Shown here: positions 42,609 to 51,774 of the stretch, piece after piece
How the letters are laid out: each line of letters starts with the position of its first letter
Numbering within the stretch: position 1 is the stretch's first letter
Assembly (NCBI GenBank): GCA_016704445.1
Contig: JADJAE010000023.1
Span: 1-64,000 of the forward strand
From: Deltaproteobacteria bacterium
GTDB taxonomy: Bacteria > Myxococcota_A > Polyangia > Polyangiales > Ga0077539
DNA length: 64,000 nt
Direction of reading: 5' to 3'
Notes under the pieces: model-generated
Told to the model about the DNA's origin: nothing
Database searches by the model: none
Seen by the model: the letters and a program-made list of their open reading frames with translations, nothing else
Position numbers and translations under genes: made by a program

Positions 42609-44891
42609 TCACACCATGTCGGGGCCGATGTCTTCAATCAGGCAGCGCATCACGCCGCGCATCGGCAGCGGGTACACGAAGCCCCTCGGCGCGTACTCCG
42701 TCGGCAGCGGGCGCCCGTCCAGGGAGATGTCGTCTCCCTCGTCGGTCCACCGCTGGCGCACGGCGTCGTTGTAGCGCGCCGCCTGCTGGAGCTGATCGAA
42801 CCACTGCACCGCGTTGTCGGACACCGCCGCCCCGTCGGGGAGGAGGTTCGCCAGGATGCGCCGGCGCGCCGCGCGCACCCACGCCGGGTCGTACACGGCC
42901 ACGTTGAGCTCGGCCTCGTAGACGATTCCGCGGTTGTTCTTGTTGGCGCTCCCCACGCTCATGAACACGTCGTCCACGATGAACATCTTGGAGTGAACGT
43001 CCATGTCGAGGAAGCGCGACTCGGTCTCGTCGATGCCCCAGGTCACCTGGGTGTCGAATGAGCGCAGCTGCAACATCGCATAGCGAGTGGGAAACATGGC
43101 GAGCAGCTCTTCATGGGTGCGCCGGGTCCAGGCGCAGCCCGGGTCGGTCCACTCGTTGATGGGCTTGGTGATGACCACCAGTCGCAGCGCGGGCACCGCG
43201 GTCATGCGACGGATGATGGCCTCGGTCACCATCGGCATACGGAAGTACTGGTCTTCGATGTAGATATACTGCTGCGCCTGCGCCACAGCGTTGAACCACG
43301 TCTCCGCAATGGCGTGCTCGTTGAACGGCGCCGGGAGCGTCGCGGTCACCTGCACCTGCGTCCCGCCGGGGAGCGCCGCCGGGGCCGCGCGCATGGTGTA
43401 GTCCGTGCTGTCGGGGCTGTATCGCGCGTTGGTGCGACGGAGGAAATCCCATCGATCATGGAAGACGTCCTCGGCGTCGATGGCGCTCGGGCCCTCCAGC
43501 CGAACCATGTAGTCCTTGCGCGGACCCGTGTCGGCCAGGTGCTCCCGCCTCACCACGAGCTGCCTCGCGTCGGTGGTCGACGCGAAGAGCATCCGCCGGG
43601 GCTCGAACACCCGGTGCCGCGAGGTGTCCCAGTCGACGCGCCGCAGGTTCATCCCACCGATGAACGCGAGTCGCTGGTCGATGGTCATGAACTTCTGGTG
43701 ATACGAGGCCGCCATCACGTCGGCCATGACCACGGGCCAGTGCGTGAGGTCGACGCGGTGGCCCGGCACCTCGCTCGGCACCAGCGACTCCGCCGCGAAC
43801 ATCCCCGCCGCGAGCGTGGGGAATCCCGCGCGCACCCGAGCTCCAAAGGAGAACGGGGTCACCGCGAAGTCGAACATCCCGCGGGTCTCATTGGCCTGAC
43901 CCATGTATTCGAAGTTGTCGCCAGAGAGCGTCCCGTGGGCCCGCAGCGGAGCGTCCGAGGAGAGCGTCGAGGCCGCGCCGTCCATGGAGAGAAACTGCCC
44001 CACGATCACGCGCTTTCTCGCGGGCAGCGACTCCATGAAGGTGAGCGCGGTGTTGGGCCGGCGCTGCGCCTCGGTGGACGTCGGGTGCGTGGCGGCGTCT
44101 CGGATGAGCTCGAAGTCCGACTCCCACCACCAGGTCGAGACGTTGACGGTCTCCCTCGCGGTGCGCAGGTCGGCGTGCACGGCGCGCCAGGCCTCCTCGC
44201 CGTCCATCAGCAGGTCGATGCGGTTGCCGCGGCGCGCGGGACGGCCCTGCGCGGAGAACCACTGGTGCCGTAGCCCCAGCACCACGGTGTGCAGCGTCAC
44301 CGTCTCCCCGGAGACGTCGCGGGTGGAGTGGGTGAGCGAGAGGCCCTGCGGGGCGGCGTCGGCGAGGCGGGCGGTGAGGCCCCCGGCGAGGCTGCTTCCA
44401 TCGAAGTCGAGATGGGCTGTGAGGGGACGGTGCGCCGGGGCCGAGAGCGTCACCACGAGGCGTCCGGAGGTCTGGAGCTCGACCTGGCGGATCCATGGCT
44501 GGGCGCCCGCCGTCGACGGGACCGTCACCCCGTCGCGGGTGATGGTGAGCGTGGCGTCGGCGGTGGGAATCGGCTGGGCCCACAGGTCGAGGAGGTGGAG
44601 TTCGAGCACCGCCGCGGGCGCCGAGGGGAGCACCACGTCGGGGGTGACCGGGGCGTCGACGGGCACCGGGCTGTCGAGGGGGACGGAGCTGTCCGCGGGC
44701 ACCGAGCCGTCGGGGCGGACGGAGCTGTCGGGGCGGACGGAGCTGTCACGGGAGACCGAGCCGTCGCGGGCGGTGATGCCCGCGTCATCGGTGTTGGAGG
44801 GGGTGACGGTGACGTCATCGGTCGCGGCTCCGCAGGCGGAGAGGCCGGCGAGGGAGAGGAGCGACAGGACTCGGGACAGCGATGAGCGCAT
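42609..44891 (-). CDS. Secreted phospholipase D-like lipoprotein with two HKD motifs
   Basis: 760 residues from the ATG at 44891, which starts at a lipoprotein signal (LSLLSLAGLSAC). A low-complexity linker repeats DSSVRP/DGSVPADSS-type units, then a beta-rich domain (about 100-210) precedes the PLD fold. HKD motif 1 is YHQKFMTIDQRLAFIGGMN and motif 2 is VHSKMFIVDDVFMSVGSANKN, each with the His, Lys and Asp that form the phosphohydrolase site. The family includes phospholipase D and cardiolipin synthase; secretion and length favour a hydrolase. It lies 16 bases after the PhoD-type gene on the same strand, so both probably act on extracellular phosphoesters. Confidence 0.85.
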   Translation of the reverse strand: MRSSLSRVLSLLSLAGLSACGAATDDVTVTPSNTDDAGITARDGSVSRDSSVRPDSSVRPDGSVPADSSVPLDSPVPVDAPVTPDVVLPSAPAAVLELHLLDLWAQPIPTADATLTITRDGVTVPSTAGAQPWIRQVELQTSGRLVVTLSAPAHRPLTAHLDFDGSSLAGGLTARLADAAPQGLSLTHSTRDVSGETVTLHTVVLGLRHQWFSAQGRPARRGNRIDLLMDGEEAWRAVHADLRTARETVNVSTWWWESDFELIRDAATHPTSTEAQRRPNTALTFMESLPARKRVIVGQFLSMDGAASTLSSDAPLRAHGTLSGDNFEYMGQANETRGMFDFAVTPFSFGARVRAGFPTLAAGMFAAESLVPSEVPGHRVDLTHWPVVMADVMAASYHQKFMTIDQRLAFIGGMNLRRVDWDTSRHRVFEPRRMLFASTTDARQLVVRREHLADTGPRKDYMVRLEGPSAIDAEDVFHDRWDFLRRTNARYSPDSTDYTMRAAPAALPGGTQVQVTATLPAPFNEHAIAETWFNAVAQAQQYIYIEDQYFRMPMVTEAIIRRMTAVPALRLVVITKPINEWTDPGCAWTRRTHEELLAMFPTRYAMLQLRSFDTQVTWGIDETESRFLDMDVHSKMFIVDDVFMSVGSANKNNRGIVYEAELNVAVYDPAWVRAARRRILANLLPDGAAVSDNAVQWFDQLQQAARYNDAVRQRWTDEGDDISLDGRPLPTEYAPRGFVYPLPMRGVMRCLIEDIGPDMV

Positions 44892-44907
44892 CGTCGGTGG
44901 ACCCCGT

Positions 44908-46422
44908 TCAGGAGGTGTAGCGTCGTGTGAAGAGGGTTCGGCCGTTACCATCGATCAGGGCGACCGTCACGCTGCGGTCGGCCGGGTCGAAGCGGAAGGT
45001 TCCGTAGTTGCTGGTGCCCGTGGAGAAGTCGAATTGCGACCCTCCGAGGGTGTTGCCGAGGGGGTTGGCGTTGTTGCCTGCGGGGCCCACCAGAACCTCC
45101 CGCATCCCGGCGTAGGGGCCAGAGGGAGAGAGGTATCCGACGGAGGCCATGTGGAAGTCGCCGCTCACCCACCAGACGTCGCGGATGCGCTCGGCCAGGA
45201 TGAAGGTGAGAATCTCCTCCCTGGCGGCGCGATATCCCTCCCATCGGTCGTTCTCTGAAATGAACAGCAGGGGGAAATCGCTGATGGGCACCGAGTTGAG
45301 GATCACCTTGAAGACAGAAGTCGAGCTGCGGAGTCCGGCCTTGAGCCAGTCCATCTGAGCGCGGGAGAGGTACTGTGCGTTGTCCCGGGTGCGGGTCGAC
45401 GGGCGGCGCTCTCCGCGACTGTCGAGGGTGAACACCTCCAGCGTTCGCCCCCAGCGGGCGCTTCGGTAGATTCGGTCGGGCGCTGCGGGGTCGCGGCGGA
45501 GGGCCCGGTGTTCGAAGAAGGCCCCTCGCGCGGCGGCGAGGTTGGCGGCGTTGAAGGTCTCGGGGTCGAAGTTGTTGTCGACCTCGTGGTCGTCCCAGGT
45601 GGAATAGACGCCCGTCGAGGAGAAGAGGGCGCGAAGGCCGGTGGAGGTCAGGTTCTCGGCGTACTTCGCGCGGTACTGGGCGGCAGTGCGCGCCCCGTCG
45701 CAATAGGTGAGATCGCCGAGGTGTGCGAAGAGGTCGAGGTCCCGGCGGGACCCGGCGTGGAGCATGGTGGGAAAGGGCCGGGCGCGCTGGTGGGAGCACG
45801 ACGTGGCGCCGAGGGTGACGGGCGTGAGCGCGTCGTCGGCGAGGGTCGCGCGGAAGCGACCGACGGCGGTGCGGGTGGGCGCCGAGGGGTTGTGGGTCGA
45901 GATGAAGGTGTATCCGTACCAGGCGCCGCGGGTGAGCCCGCTGACCTCGGTGTGGATGAAGCCCTCGGGGTTGGCGGAGACGTCGCGGGTGAGGAAGGGC
46001 GGCGCCGAGGGCCCCGCGTCGAGGGCGTAGAGCTCGAGCGTGAGGGCGGTGTAGACGGGGGAGTAGGTCCAGAGGATGGCGCGGTCATCGACCATGTCGC
46101 CGGCCATGACGCCATAGGGGAAGCGGGCGGTCTCCTCTGGATATCGATTGAGCCCGACGGTGGGATCGGTGTCCGAAGGGACGGAGGAGTCCCCAATGGG
46201 GGAGGCGTCGTCGGCGTCGTCGGAGGGGCCTGCGTCGAGGGCGGTGGGGGGGACGTCCTCGGGCTCGCTGACGTCAGGGAGCGTGAGCTCGTCGGGCGGG
46301 ACATCGGACAGCGCGGCGTCGGAGGCGGACGCGTCGGCGGCGGGCGGGTCGTCGCCGCAACCGGCGGCGGCGAGCGCCGAAGCGCCGGTGAGGAGGAGGA
46401 ACTTTCGACGCGTCGGGTCCAT
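44908..46422 (-). CDS. PhoD-family phosphatase/phosphodiesterase, second copy
   Basis: 504 residues from the ATG at 46422 (MDPTRRKFLLLTGASALAAAGC). Here RRKFLLLTG is a twin-arginine leader and AAAGC a possible lipobox; the longer frame to 46707 reaches into the repeat region and is discarded. An acidic DAALSDVPP-type linker follows. Metallophosphatase motifs are TSCSHQRAR, HLGDLTYCDG, WDDHEVDNNF and WWVSGDFHMASVG. It differs clearly from the 21188-22897 protein (shorter, different linkers). It is first in a probable two-gene operon with the PLD gene. Confidence 0.88.
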   Translation of the reverse strand: MDPTRRKFLLLTGASALAAAGCGDDPPAADASASDAALSDVPPDELTLPDVSEPEDVPPTALDAGPSDDADDASPIGDSSVPSDTDPTVGLNRYPEETARFPYGVMAGDMVDDRAILWTYSPVYTALTLELYALDAGPSAPPFLTRDVSANPEGFIHTEVSGLTRGAWYGYTFISTHNPSAPTRTAVGRFRATLADDALTPVTLGATSCSHQRARPFPTMLHAGSRRDLDLFAHLGDLTYCDGARTAAQYRAKYAENLTSTGLRALFSSTGVYSTWDDHEVDNNFDPETFNAANLAAARGAFFEHRALRRDPAAPDRIYRSARWGRTLEVFTLDSRGERRPSTRTRDNAQYLSRAQMDWLKAGLRSSTSVFKVILNSVPISDFPLLFISENDRWEGYRAAREEILTFILAERIRDVWWVSGDFHMASVGYLSPSGPYAGMREVLVGPAGNNANPLGNTLGGSQFDFSTGTSNYGTFRFDPADRSVTVALIDGNGRTLFTRRYTS

Positions 46423-46524
46423 GGCGGGGTTGTGGTGGGGCGAATAGAGCAAGCGGAGGCGCGGGTTGGCAAGGGGCGCCGTGCGCCGACCTGTCCAAGG
46501 TATGACGGCGAGGGGGCTGGCGAG

Positions 46525-46585
46525 CGACGCCCCGGTACGACCGCAAGGCGGTCGGCGACCGACGCCCCGGTACGACCGCGAGGCG
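46525..46585 (+). repeat. Two 26-base direct repeats (GACGCCCCGGTACGACCGC unit)
   Basis: The stretch 46525-46550 recurs at 46560-46585 with one A/G difference, a 35-base period. It lies upstream of the PhoD-type gene and just left of the 46.6-46.9 kb inverted repeat. Confidence 0.75.
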
Positions 46586-46620
46586 TCGATACGCGGAGCC
46601 AGACCGCGACCGTGAGGGTT

Positions 46621-46940
46621 GTCCTCTGGGCTCATTTCCGACGGTGGGGGTCCGCTGTTTTCGTGGATCGTGGGGAGCGACCGCGACGCCAGCCCGATGC
46701 GCCTCACCGTCGCGAAGCGACGGGGCTACCGCGACGCCAGCTCAGTGCGACCTCGTGGAATCGGCGGCTTCACTGGACCGGGTTCGAGCGGTCTCGGAGC
46801 GCAGGGCCGCTGGGACGCATTGAGCTGGCGTCGCGGTAGCCCCGTCGCTTCGCGACGGTGAGGCGCATCGGGCTGGCGTCGCGGTCGCTCCCCACGATCC
46901 ACGAAAACAGCGGCCCCCACCGTCGGAAATGAGCCCAAAG
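46621..46940. repeat. Long inverted repeat, arms of about 127 bases around a 65-base centre
   Basis: 46621-46747 pairs with 46812-46940 almost perfectly, reading TCC(T/C)TGGGCTCATTTCCG ... GCGACGCCAGCTCA on both arms. Inside each arm CGCGACGCCAGC occurs twice and CGTCGCGAAGCGACGG makes a small hairpin. There is no transposase and no coding sequence that I can support; the short ORFs here are mirror images of the arms. The structure fits a MITE-like non-autonomous element or a large regulatory hairpin. The arms share no obvious sequence with the vapC element. Confidence 0.8.
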
Positions 46941-47435
46941 GACAGCCGTGAGGGAGCGGGAGCGACCGACCACGCCCACTCGACGCGTCGAACGCGGAGC
47001 CGCGCTCGGGGAAAAGCCATGTCATTGAACAAGCGTCCCGGGGCCGAATCCATCCGAGCAGCGGGGCCGCCGCCGCACTCCCTGCCAACCGACAGAGCGG
47101 ACAAACACCCACTGCCACTTCATTGACGCCGTCACAGATCCGTAGACCTCTGCGAGCGACAACGAAGCCAGGCTCACCAAATCGCAGGGCGGGCGGCCCA
47201 CGCGATTGACATTCGGCTCGCGCCCTGTTTCATTCGATCATAGAAGGGTGAGTCTACTCCCCTATGAGCATGACAAGACGATTTGAAAGCTGGATGTTCT
47301 CTCGCCTTCAATGAACAGGTCAACCGCTGGGATTCCAACGAACATGGTCAACATGGCGATGAAACCGACAACCTCGGCGGTGGTGGCGATGAACTCGCCG
47401 ACACCGTCGTTGATCTCCAGTAGGCGCGGCATCCC
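46941..47435. other. Gene-free stretch between the inverted repeat and the RCC1 gene
   Basis: About 495 bases of somewhat lower GC than the surroundings, with no convincing gene, tRNA or further repeat. The only short frame worth noting is on the minus strand at 47262-47432 (56 residues, one hydrophobic stretch), which I could not support. Promoters of the RCC1 gene may lie here but no clear boxes were seen. Confidence 0.5.
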
Positions 47436-48705
47436 ATGAACGCCGCACGCTGGCCGCTGGCCTTGGCTCTTCTCACCTCCTGCGCAAGCACGGTGACCGG
47501 CACGACCGGCGCCAGCGATGCTGCGCTCGACTCCCCTCCATCGAATATCGCCGTATCCGATGCGGGGGCTCTCACCGACGTCCCGGAGAATCAACCCGGC
47601 GATGTTCCGGTCATCGATCCCCTCTGCCCGCAGCGTCCGTGTCGAGTTGCTCCGCTGCTCCGCGCGGCCATGGCGGCGACCTGGTTGATCTACCCCGATG
47701 GACGGACTGCCTACTGGGGTTCCTGGGCCTCGACCAGGAATCGAGAGGGTGATGGTCTCAATCGCTATGAATCTCCAGTCCAGGGACCGCGACTCGGCGA
47801 CGACATCGTCGATGTCGCGATGTCGATCTTCCACGGGTGCGCGCTCGGGGTGTATCCCCGTAGGGTCATTTGTTGGGGCGACAACGACTTCGGCCAATTG
47901 GGGCACGCGGCATCGGCCTCTGCCGAGCCCCCTTCCATCGTCGCGGGGTTGTCCGACGTCGCAGCGATCGGCGCGCTCGGCCAATCGTCCTGGGCGCTTT
48001 CTGGGAGCGGCGCCTTCCGCTGGGGGACCACGAACCTGTTCGAGCTGCGTGATGCCTTCGACCGCCCGACCCGCATACCATTCACGCCAGCCGGAGCCTC
48101 GCGGTTTGCAACCGGTGGCACAGACCGGAGCTTCGGCTTTCTCACTTCCGATCGCGCTGTCTATCCCTTCGGAGAACGCCCATGGCTCCGCGGGCTCTGG
48201 CTCCGACGCAGCAGTGACCGTGCCGACGCGGCTCACGGGCCTCGTCGATGTGATCGATTACCATGCAGCGGCCACGGCGTCGTGCGCCGTCGTCACGAGC
48301 GGAGCCGTCTATTGCTGGGGGCAGCGCGCCGGGGTCCTCGCCCGTCGGGGCGAGTTGCCGGAGGGCACGGCGCGCCCAGAGCTCGTACCCGGCATCAACG
48401 ACGCAACACGCGTGTACGTGGGTTCCGCCTTCGCATGCGTTCTCACCCGCACCCGAACGGTGCTGCGGGGGGGCTGGGAACGGGACCCGCCCGATAGCAG
48501 TGTTGGGGCGAACGACTTTCTGCCCCCAGGACCGCCCATGGACCTCCCCCCGGTCCGCGAGCTCGCGGTGGGCCTGAACCACGCCTGTGCACTCACCATG
48601 GCCGACGAGGTCTATTGCTGGGGTCATAACGGCGCGGCCCAACTGGGCATCCCGCGCTTCTACGCCAACAGCAACCGCCCGCGCCGCGTCCCTCTCCCCC
48701 AGTAG
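47436..48705 (+). CDS. RCC1-repeat lipoprotein, one frameshift
   Basis: A signal with lipobox (LALALLTSC) leads to a Asp/Val/Pro linker. The domain is a seven-bladed propeller of RCC1 type, with several C-A-x...VxCWGxNxxGQLG repeats (HGCALGVYPRRVICWGDNDF, TSGAVYCWGQRAG, ACALTMADEVYCWGHNG). The first frame ends at a drifting WLRRSSDRADA; the next frame carries NAHGSAGSGSDAAVTVPT from about 48173 to the stop at 48705, so one base is extra or missing. The corrected protein has about 422 residues. RCC1-repeat lipoproteins are expanded in Myxococcota and have no agreed function. Confidence 0.75.
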
Positions 48706-48714
48706 CGCTCCCCG

Positions 48715-50907
48715 CTACCGCCCCAGCAGCACCGCCAGCACCACCAGGGTGTTGTTCGTCACATGCATCGCGAGCGATGTCGCCAATCGCCCGCTCCGCT
48801 GCATCAGCGCCCCCGCGATCAGCCCCGCCCAGAGCGCCGGCGCCCACGCAGCCCCCGCGTGCACCATCGCGAACACCGCGGCCGACAGCGCCACCGCCAC
48901 CCGCGCGTCGCCCACCTCACGCCGCACCGCGGGCATCAGCCACCCCCGGAAGAACAGCTCCTCCGCCAGCGGGATCACCGTCGTCGAGGCCACCACGATC
49001 GCCGCCAGCACCCAGCCGTTGGTCTGCGTGAAGGCCGCGGCCAGGGGAGACCCACCCCCCGCTCCCGGCCTCAGCAGCCTCGCCAGCCCTAGCACCAGCG
49101 CGAAGTTCGCCGCGCCCACCAGCGCGCCCGTCGCCACGCTCCTGCCCAATGACCACTTCGCCTCGACCGAGTGCGTCTTCGCCCCTCTCCAGGCGAGCGG
49201 CAGCAGCACGCCCGAGAACACCAGCAGCGACAGCACCAGCGTCTTCGTCGCCCCGAGTCCCACGGCCTCGCCGGTCTCCGCCACCACCACCTGCGCCAGG
49301 CCCGCGACGCCGAAGGAGCGCAGCGCAGGCCACACCCGCAGCGCCGCGTCCGGGTCCCCAGTGGGCTCGCGGATCCATCGCAGCCCTCGCCACCGCCGAG
49401 GACTCCAGGGACCACGCGAGCAATGCCAGCAGCGCCACGAGGGACAACCATGTCGGCAATCCCATCGCCGAGAGAAGCACCAGCAGCGCCACCGTGGGAA
49501 TGGCCGTCACCAGCACCCCGAAGACGCCCCCGACGGACAAACCCGTCAGCCGATCGGGCGACGGATCGATCAAGAGGAACAGCGCCGCCGACTGCGCCCA
49601 CTGCCCCACCGCGATCACCAGCACCATTCCCAGAAACTGCCGCGGATACCACCACCACAGGGGCCGCTGGACGAACCACCACGGCAGCGCCGCCCGAGCG
49701 ACAGACCCACCGTCATGGCAAAGTGGGCCTTCGCCAGCGACCGTATCGCGTCCCGGTGGTCGCGGCCCGCGGTGGGCAATATCCAGAGGACCCGCCGCCA
49801 GCGCCGCGACGCCGTTCCGGTGAGGGCCGTGCCTTGTACGATGAGCGACCAGCCGATCAATCCCATCAGGGTGACGAAGGGGAGATCGGCTCCGGTCGCA
49901 GAGCGAGCCCCCTTCACCACGGCAAAGAAGAAGACCAGAAACGCAGGCGTCGCCAGCACCAGATAGGGCGCCTGTCGGGAGAGCATCCGCCACTCGACGC
50001 GCGCCCCCGAGAGCCCCGACTCCCAGCGCCCCGCCCCCGTCGGCGCCGATGGACCATCCAGGGAGATGTCCGTCGGAGCGCGCACCCGCCACACCAGCGC
50101 CGCCACGGAGAGCAGCACCAGGGCGGCGGTCCAGAGGGCGAGGTCGGAGAGCTCGCGCGCATCGGGGTAGCGGGCCCAGCGCACGAGGCCCCAGAAGGGC
50201 AGCGACTCGCTCCACCCGGGAGCAGGGCGACCCACCCGGATGCGGCGGGCGAAGCCTACCCCGATGGGTCCGAGGGTCGAGAAGGCGCCCACCAGCAGGA
50301 AGCCCAGGGAGGCGGTCACCACCCGCACGATGTCCAATGGGCGACCGCCAAGATATCGGGAGATCAGCGCGTGAAGCGCGTGGGCGACCAGCGTGGCGAC
50401 TTCATTGAACACCACCGAGATCACCGTGGTGAGCAGCACGGCGCGGGGACCGTGGAAGCGCAGTGTGATGAGACCGTAGAGCGCGGGCGAGAAGACCAGC
50501 GCTACGAAGCCCGCGGCGTGGGTGCTCCCCAGCAGCAGCTCGAAGAGGGTTCGCGTCACCGGAGACACCGGCAGCGCCCTGAAGAGGATCGTATCGAACA
50601 AGGGTCGGGCCCCCCTCCCCGGAATGGCCCTCGCGTATTTCAGCGCCACCACCGCGACGGCCATGACCGTCAGCCACAGCGCCACGAAGTGGGTTCCTCG
50701 ATCGTAGGGAGCCACCGCGAGGAAGCGGCGCACCCCCTCGGCGCCCTTCGCCCCGAAGCGCGCGAGCTCGATGAGCAGCACCGTCAGCAGCAGCGGAAAC
50801 ACCACCAGCGCCCCGGCCCCCTGCCGGTGCCTCAGCGAGTTGACCACCCCCTGCATGGACATCCGCAGCAGCGCGCGGCCCTGCGCGGCGACGGTCGGTC
50901 CGCTCAT
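48715..50907 (-). CDS. ABC-2 permease fused to a CPBP intramembrane protease, two compensating frameshifts
   Basis: The first part, 50907 to about 49693, is an ABC-2 type permease with several helices (AGFVALVFSPALYGLITLRF, FLLVGAFSTLGPIGVGF). In a second frame ALPWWFVQRPLWWWYPRQF continues through more helices to about 49375. In the third frame DPDAALRVWPALRSFGVAG leads into a CAAX/CPBP protease with EELFFRG and two late His (FAMVHAG, LAMHVTNN). The whole span is 731 codons, so the two shifts cancel. A permease-CPBP fusion partnered by an ATPase is known mainly from Planctomycetes-type exporters. The start overlaps the ATPase stop by 4 bases. Confidence 0.7.
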
Positions 50908-51650
50908 CCAGCGGCCGTGAGCGCCATGAAGGCCTCTTCCAGCGTGGCCACGCCGCCCGCCTGGGCGCAGACCTCGCCCGCGTCTCCGACCGCGCGCAGG
51001 CGCCCCTTCACGATCACCCCGAGCCGGTGGCAGACCCGCTGGGCGACGTCGAGAAGGTGCGTCGAGAGCACCACCGTCACGCCCCGCGCGGCGCGCTCTT
51101 CGAGCAACGACCGCACCTCCCGGGCCACCACCGGGTCGAGCCCGTTGGTGGGCTCGTCGAGCAGCAGCACCGCGGGGTCGTGCGCGAGCGCCGTCACCAG
51201 GGCGAGCTTCTTCCGCATGCCCATGGAGTAGCCCGCGATGAGCTGGTCGAGCTCACGGGTGAAGCCCATGCGCTCGGCCGAGACGGCGACCTCGGACCAT
51301 CGCTCCGGGCGGTCTTCCCCGCGCATCGAGAGGACGAAGGAGACGAGCTCGCGGCCGGTGAGGTTCTCGAAGAGGGCGGGCTCCTCCGGGAGGTGGCCCA
51401 CGAGGCGCATCACCGCGCGGGACTCCCGGGCGCAGTCGAGGCCCGCGATGCGAGCCGTCCCCGCGGTGGGCTGGAGAAAGCCCATGAACAGGTTGAGCGT
51501 GGTGCTCTTGCCCGCGCCGTTGGGCCCGAGCAGCCCGAAGATCTCCCCGCGGGGGAGCTGCAGGTCGAGGCCGTCGAGGGCGACGCGATCACCGAAGCGC
51601 TTGCTCAGGCCGCGCGCCTCCACCACCACGTCCGCCGCGCCATGCAACAC
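50904..51650 (-). CDS. ABC transporter ATP-binding protein
   Basis: 248-residue ATPase of the ABC-2 exporter class. It has Walker A GPNGAGKST, the Q-loop region RLVGHLPEEPALFENLTG, signature YSMGMRKKLALVTAL (with SMGM in place of LSGG), Walker B VLLLDEPTNGLDP and the H-loop STH. Its stop overlaps the start of the permease-protease gene by four bases, so the two form one exporter. The substrate is unknown; NatA/Bcr-type exporters of ions, peptides or lipids are the nearest known class. Confidence 0.9.
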   Translation of the reverse strand: MLHGAADVVVEARGLSKRFGDRVALDGLDLQLPRGEIFGLLGPNGAGKSTTLNLFMGFLQPTAGTARIAGLDCARESRAVMRLVGHLPEEPALFENLTGRELVSFVLSMRGEDRPERWSEVAVSAERMGFTRELDQLIAGYSMGMRKKLALVTALAHDPAVLLLDEPTNGLDPVVAREVRSLLEERAARGVTVVLSTHLLDVAQRVCHRLGVIVKGRLRAVGDAGEVCAQAGGVATLEEAFMALTAAG

Positions 51651-51774
51651 CGCGAGGATTGCACCGTCTCGCCGGGCCTACGTCAATGGCGGCCGCGGCA
51701 CACAAGCTCCTTGACAGCACCGCCCCCGTTCTCGGACCGTCGCGCGGGTCTCTTCGCACAGGGGTGTTGCACTG

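Noticed and set aside
46726..47118. Short ORFs inside the 46.6-46.9 kb inverted repeat
   Set aside because: Near-identical peptides appear on both strands because the arms mirror each other; they are artefacts of the repeat.
47262..47432. 56-codon minus-strand frame with a hydrophobic stretch in the gap upstream of the RCC1 gene
   Set aside because: Short, no ribosome-binding site, no recognised family, and its start region overlaps the RCC1 gene's upstream zone. Possible but not supported.
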